A DNA stretch of 9,919 nt, taken from assembly GCA_015492915.1 (NCBI GenBank), contig WGED01000152.1:1-9919 (forward strand). The letters run 5' to 3'. Position numbers and translations under genes: made by a program. The notes beneath the pieces were generated by a model. It was given only the letters and a program-made list of their open reading frames with translations. It was not told the origin of the DNA and searched no databases. Position 1 is the first letter of the stretch, and the number at the start of each line of letters is the position of its first letter. Shown here piece after piece: positions 6,681 to 9,919 of this stretch. Source of the stretch: Cyclobacteriaceae bacterium (GTDB lineage: Bacteria > Bacteroidota > Bacteroidia > Cytophagales > Cyclobacteriaceae).

Positions 6681-8855
6681 TTAGAATATTAATTCAATTA
6701 CGTTTTCTCCGGTTTCCAGCACTATTTTTTTCGTCTTGACCCTCTCTATGGGTTTACCCTGGAATTTCATTTTTATGAAATCAATCAGGGAGCCATCAAA
6801 AGTTGCTTCCATGTTACCGGGCAAATTTATATGAAAAATATGGCTTTTTTTCATGCGGTCGTATTTAGCAAAAATAATTCCGCGGATTGTCGGGACCTTA
6901 ATTTCAGCATGAGACAGATTCGATAATTGAGGTTTAATAATGCATTTTTCAAATCCTGCCGCCGTTGGCTGTATACCCCACAGCCAGCGGGGAATAATGT
7001 TTGCAGGTGCCGCCCCCCAGGCATGGTTCCAGTCTGAATTTGGCTTATACTTCATATCCCAGGCTTCCATCGTAATGGTAGAGCCCACATCGATCATATT
7101 CCACCAACTGCGATCGTGTGTGGCGGTCATGAGTTGCAAGGCATAATCTGCCTCGCCCTCCCGGTACAGGCCGTCGAGCAGGAATTGTGCGCCGTACACG
7201 CTGCATGCCATGCCCCGTGACTTGATGAATTTGATGACAGCAGGTTTATGTTTTTCAGGCACCAGGCCAAAAGCCAACGGAAACATATTGGCGTGGAGGG
7301 TTGAGTGCTGCGATCCTTCTCCATCGATGTAGTACCCCCGTGAAGGATCGAGCAACACCCTGTTAAAGGCCATGTGCACTTTTTTTGCCTGTTCCTCATA
7401 AAATGCAGCATCCTCCTTTTCCCCGATCGCCCCGGCCATTTCCGCCATGAACTTCAGCGCCTGGTAATAAATAGCATTAACGACTGTATTGATTTTTTTG
7501 AATTCAAAACCATCCCGTTCACCTTCTTCTGTGGCCAGCTTCCATCCTGTATCTTTCTGTGCCGGTGGCCAGTCAACAATGTCCTTAATGCGCGTTTTGG
7601 GATCGTCAAACCCGAGCTGAAGGATCAGTTCATCAGTCTGGTTTTCGGGCGAAGTATCCAGCAGCCCGTCCTCCCTGGCCAGTGTCGTGAGCGTCTTGTA
7701 TTTGAGCTTTTTCCAATGCTGTCTGATGGCTTCGGTATTTCCGGTGTACAGGTAATCATAGTAAAAAAGGAATGGCGTGTACAGGATCCATTCCGTAGGC
7801 CACGTCGGGTGATCGATAAAATAATCGTTCGTGCGGCGCGCCAGGGTGTATTCCCTGTCGGTGCAGTAATGCCCCAGTTGGTTGATGAGCGCATCCGCTT
7901 CGTAGGGGATCCGCTCCCGGTCGCCATCGATATAAAGCCCGCAAAAGCTCGTCGCCTTGATAGAATATCGACATAATTCCCAGATCTGATTCAGGATGGT
8001 GTCGGAGGAAGTAAAATAACTTTGATCATCTTCCCAGTAATAATGCACGATCCGTTGCCGTACGTTTTCCTTTTCTATGGGAAATGAGGCATTTTCGATC
8101 TCACAGTAGCGGAAGGGCATGATGACACCGATGGAATCGGGCAAGTGAACAGCCCTTGGGCCTGTGTTTCTCTTGTCAGGAGGCAATTTTACAGTATACT
8201 CACTTTGGCCGGGGACCACTTCCAGCTTTACTTTTTGATACCGGATATTGCCGTCCGGATTTTTATCTACACTGTATTCGCCATTGCTGTTTTCTCCAAG
8301 GCGGATGATTATCGTTTCTTTTTGCACAGGTATGATTTTGAGCATGAGTGTTCCAAAAGCATCCCTGCCAAAATCAATATAATAGTGCCCGTTCGTCTTT
8401 TTTATAAGTTTCTCAGGTGGTTTGTATGTAATAATAAAGCTGTTGGAAGCATTGCCGCAGGGACTCAGATCGCCTGTTTTGAATTGTTGTATTTCTGAAA
8501 ATTCTGTCGCTTGATTACCGGCATTCCAAATCCGCACTCTCCAAAAACATTTACTGTGTGATGGCAATGGTGTGCCTCCATATTCGACGTTGACTGACTT
8601 TCTGTCAATAATTTTACCCGCATCCCAAAGATCAGGCTGTCCGGTTAGCAGCAATCCTTTTTCGGTCGCAACCTGTATTTGCCAGGCGGTCTGGCTGTTT
8701 ATTGCCGGAGGCACGACCCATGAGAATTCGGGCTTTTCATCAGTTATTGCGATGAAAGTGGGCGCTCTCAGGAATTCGACCATCAGGTCTTCCGGGGCCT
8801 GGGTGTGTCCCGGTACAGGCAGAAGCAGTATTAGAAAAAAGCACCATTTTTTCAT
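6681..8855 (-). CDS. Secreted GH78-type alpha-L-rhamnosidase
   Basis: A 724-residue glycoside hydrolase expected to release terminal alpha-L-rhamnose from plant, bacterial or algal glycans by an inverting mechanism. A signal peptide covers about residues 1-20 (MKKW, a Leu-rich core, GHTQA). Residues 25-127 form the fibronectin-like N-terminal domain of the family (PEFSWVVPP; CFWRVRIWNAG). Residues 145-265 form a beta-sandwich (YYIDFGRDAFGTLML). The (alpha/alpha)6 catalytic barrel runs from about 275 to 625. It carries DGDRERIPYEAD (310-321; E314 is the likely general acid) and STITMEAWD (592-600; E597 is the likely base), followed by WNHAWGAAP (609-617). A C-terminal beta domain fills 626-724. 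Many GH78 enzymes exceed 850 residues, often because of an extra N-terminal sandwich domain that seems absent here. No SusC/SusD pair, sulfatase or sugar transporter lies nearby, so this is not an obvious polysaccharide-utilisation locus. The exact substrate is unknown. Confidence 0.88.
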   Translation of the reverse strand: MKKWCFFLILLLPVPGHTQAPEDLMVEFLRAPTFIAITDEKPEFSWVVPPAINSQTAWQIQVATEKGLLLTGQPDLWDAGKIIDRKSVNVEYGGTPLPSHSKCFWRVRIWNAGNQATEFSEIQQFKTGDLSPCGNASNSFIITYKPPEKLIKKTNGHYYIDFGRDAFGTLMLKIIPVQKETIIIRLGENSNGEYSVDKNPDGNIRYQKVKLEVVPGQSEYTVKLPPDKRNTGPRAVHLPDSIGVIMPFRYCEIENASFPIEKENVRQRIVHYYWEDDQSYFTSSDTILNQIWELCRYSIKATSFCGLYIDGDRERIPYEADALINQLGHYCTDREYTLARRTNDYFIDHPTWPTEWILYTPFLFYYDYLYTGNTEAIRQHWKKLKYKTLTTLAREDGLLDTSPENQTDELILQLGFDDPKTRIKDIVDWPPAQKDTGWKLATEEGERDGFEFKKINTVVNAIYYQALKFMAEMAGAIGEKEDAAFYEEQAKKVHMAFNRVLLDPSRGYYIDGEGSQHSTLHANMFPLAFGLVPEKHKPAVIKFIKSRGMACSVYGAQFLLDGLYREGEADYALQLMTATHDRSWWNMIDVGSTITMEAWDMKYKPNSDWNHAWGAAPANIIPRWLWGIQPTAAGFEKCIIKPQLSNLSHAEIKVPTIRGIIFAKYDRMKKSHIFHINLPGNMEATFDGSLIDFIKMKFQGKPIERVKTKKIVLETGENVIELIF

Positions 8856-8879
8856 GAATTGGAAAATTAGTGTATTTCA

Positions 8880-8897
8880 TTTTGAAATGCATCAAAA
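8880..8897. repeat. Inverted repeat TTTTGA-N6-TCAAAA upstream of GH78
   Basis: Two perfect six-base arms separated by AATGCA, 25 bases before the GH78 start codon. The position suits an operator overlapping the promoter. AT-rich arms of this size can arise by chance, so the call is tentative. Confidence 0.35.
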
Positions 8898-8912
8898 GGG
8901 CGAAAAGTTCGG

Positions 8913-8924
8913 GCATGATCATGC
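8913..8924. repeat. Perfect 12-base palindrome GCATGATCATGC
   Basis: Every base is matched by its complement across the centre. It lies 58 bases before the GH78 start, in the divergent region. It could be a dimer-binding site for a regulator; the partner is unknown. Confidence 0.4.
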
Positions 8925-9094
8925 AATTCACAGAGAAAACAAAAAACCATCTTATCCCCGGACCGATATGCCGTTTCCGGCAAATAGCTGAAAAAATATG
9001 CCAAAATTTCAAAGAACCGATAACAATCAGGAGGACTTCCTGTTTATAGTAAAGAAAAACGACATCTGTGGCATCAGTCTGGTAATAGGAGGGT

Positions 9095-9105
9095 AGTGCT
9101 GCACT
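9095..9105. repeat. Short inverted repeat AGTGC-T-GCACT before the MerR gene
   Basis: Perfect five-base arms around a single T, ending 25 bases before the MerR start codon and followed by four more T. Its place fits an autoregulatory operator; MerR-type dimers bind dyad-symmetric DNA. A 3-base-loop hairpin with a T run is the other reading. Confidence 0.3.
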
Positions 9106-9130
9106 TTTTAAGATGTGAAAAACCTATACC

Positions 9131-9919
9131 ATGTCTTTTTATTCCATTAAAGAAATCGAGCAATTGTCGGGCATCAAAGCGCATACCCTGCGTATTTGGG
9201 AGCAGCGTTATAACTTTATAAAGCCAAAACGAACCTGCACCAACATCCGGTATTACGACGATGAGGATTTGAAGCTCGTGCTCAATGTGGCATTTCTGAA
9301 AGATAACGGGCTTAAAATTTCGACCATCTGCGATATGTCCGATGAGGACTTGCGCACAGAGGTGCAGAGACTGATGGATCGCAAAACGGGATTCCCTGAA
9401 CAAATCCAGGGCCTTACCCTGGCCATGCTCGAGCTCGATGAAGATAGTTTCGAGAAGATCCTCAGCACTAATATCTTGCGGTTCGGTTTGGAAAAAACCA
9501 TGCTCAATCTGATATACCCATTTTTCAAAAAGATTGGCGTGCTGTGGCAAACAGGAGCTGTGTCGCTGGTGCAAGAACATTTTATATCAAATCTTATCCG
9601 TCAGAAGCTCATTGTTGCCATTGACGGCCAGCTAGTCAACCCTGCCGAAGCGAGAAATACCTTTTTACTGTTTCTTCCGGAAAATGAACTCCATGAGATT
9701 TCATTGTTATTCTCTGCCTATATTTTAAAGTCCCGGAACAACCGTGTGATTTATCTTGGTCAGAACGTGCCCCGTCAGGACCTCAAGGATATCTATGACT
9801 CTCTCAATCCGGATTATTTACTTACTGTGATGACCACCTCCCCGGTAAATGGGAAGATTGAAAAGTATCTGACGGAATTATCAGCAGCTTTCAGACAATC
9901 CACAGTACTGGTTACAGGC
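9131..9919 (+). CDS. CarH-like MerR regulator with cobalamin-binding domain, 3' partial
   Basis: 263 codons are visible without a stop; the gene runs off the window. Residues 4-75 form a MerR winged helix (YSIKEIEQLSGIKAHTLRIW, then TNIRYYDDEDLKL and GLKIS). Residues about 90-165 match the four-helix cap of cobalamin-binding photoreceptors, with W139 and the E149-H150 pair at the same spacing as CarH W131, E141 and H142. The Rossmann-type B12 domain follows, with ELHEIS (H188) in the place of the lower axial ligand (CarH H177). In the known family, adenosylcobalamin holds a DNA-bound tetramer in the dark and light breaks it up, turning on carotenoid genes. Here the residue after the Trp is Q140, where CarH has the His that forms the post-illumination bis-His link. 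ATG 9131 is the first start after an in-frame TGA at 9116-9118. No ribosome site is visible. Targets probably lie beyond the window. Confidence 0.87.
   Translation, partial: MSFYSIKEIEQLSGIKAHTLRIWEQRYNFIKPKRTCTNIRYYDDEDLKLVLNVAFLKDNGLKISTICDMSDEDLRTEVQRLMDRKTGFPEQIQGLTLAMLELDEDSFEKILSTNILRFGLEKTMLNLIYPFFKKIGVLWQTGAVSLVQEHFISNLIRQKLIVAIDGQLVNPAEARNTFLLFLPENELHEISLLFSAYILKSRNNRVIYLGQNVPRQDLKDIYDSLNPDYLLTVMTTSPVNGKIEKYLTELSAAFRQSTVLVTG

Larger units (their letters stand above)
8856..9130. promoter_or_regulatory. Divergent promoter region between the GH78 and MerR genes
   Basis: These 275 bases must hold the starts of transcription for both flanking genes, which point away from each other. I saw no gene here. 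Symmetric elements are listed separately. Read towards GH78, TTTTG (8897-8893) and TAATTTTC (8869-8862) recall the Bacteroidota -33 and -7 elements, but the spacer of 23 bases is longer than the usual 19-21 and the second element is only 7 bases from the start codon, so I do not call a promoter position. On the MerR side a TGA in frame at 9116-9118 rules out a longer protein. Confidence 0.5.

Noticed and set aside
7374..7976. 200-codon plus-strand open frame inside the GH78 gene
   Set aside because: Antisense to the catalytic barrel, whose motifs are clear on the minus strand; no domain in the plus-strand translation.
8572..8991. 139-codon plus-strand open frame over the GH78 5' end
   Set aside because: It lies opposite the signal peptide and N-terminal domain and has no recognisable content.
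8740..9012. 90-codon minus-strand frame across the GH78 start region
   Set aside because: Its second half lies out of frame within the GH78 gene, and its first half has the composition of translated AT-rich intergenic DNA.
9074..9580. 168-codon minus-strand open frame
   Set aside because: Antisense to the MerR DNA-binding and cap domains, which are unmistakable on the plus strand.

Overview
The window looks like a chromosomal segment of a Bacteroidota bacterium (Cytophagales or Chitinophagales type; the order is a guess). Evidence: moderate GC content, start codons with almost no Shine-Dalgarno sequence, an N-terminally anchored triple helix-hairpin-helix protein of a kind common in that phylum, secreted proteins whose signal peptides end in a short Ala-containing site, and a MerR/cobalamin-binding regulator of the type found in pigmented Bacteroidota. 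No IS element, phage gene, CRISPR array, tRNA or rRNA was seen.

Layout. (1) Positions 1-4895, plus strand: a membrane-anchored ComEA-like helix-hairpin-helix protein, cut at its 5' end by the window edge, is followed 12 bases later by a 1359-residue superfamily 1 (UPF1/DUF4011-like) helicase. The helicase ends in a Vsr/MTES_1575-like nuclease fold that appears to have lost catalytic residues. The two genes probably form one operon. (2) Positions 4896-5362: a 467-base gap without a convincing gene, holding protein-like open frames with no start codon that may be decayed genes. (3) Positions 5363-6391, plus: a secreted zinc-dependent N-acetylmuramoyl-L-alanine amidase with a LysM-like N-terminal segment. 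(4) Positions 6381-8855, minus: a secreted GH78 alpha-L-rhamnosidase-like enzyme, then three bases later a 98-residue three-helix membrane protein whose 3' end overlaps the convergent amidase gene by 11 bases. (5) Positions 8856-9130: a divergent regulatory region with several inverted repeats. (6) Positions 9131-9919, plus: a CarH-like MerR regulator with a cobalamin-binding module, cut by the right edge of the window.

How they may work together. The first two genes combine DNA binding at the membrane with nucleic-acid unwinding; DNA uptake, repair or defence are all possible and none is shown. The amidase remodels peptidoglycan. The GH78 enzyme trims rhamnose-containing glycans and stands alone, with no SusC/SusD pair in the window. 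The MerR regulator probably controls genes beyond the right edge, often carotenoid genes in this phylum, and might also act on the divergent GH78 promoter. I did not find a clear, complete, undescribed system; the strongest candidate is the helix-hairpin-helix/helicase pair.
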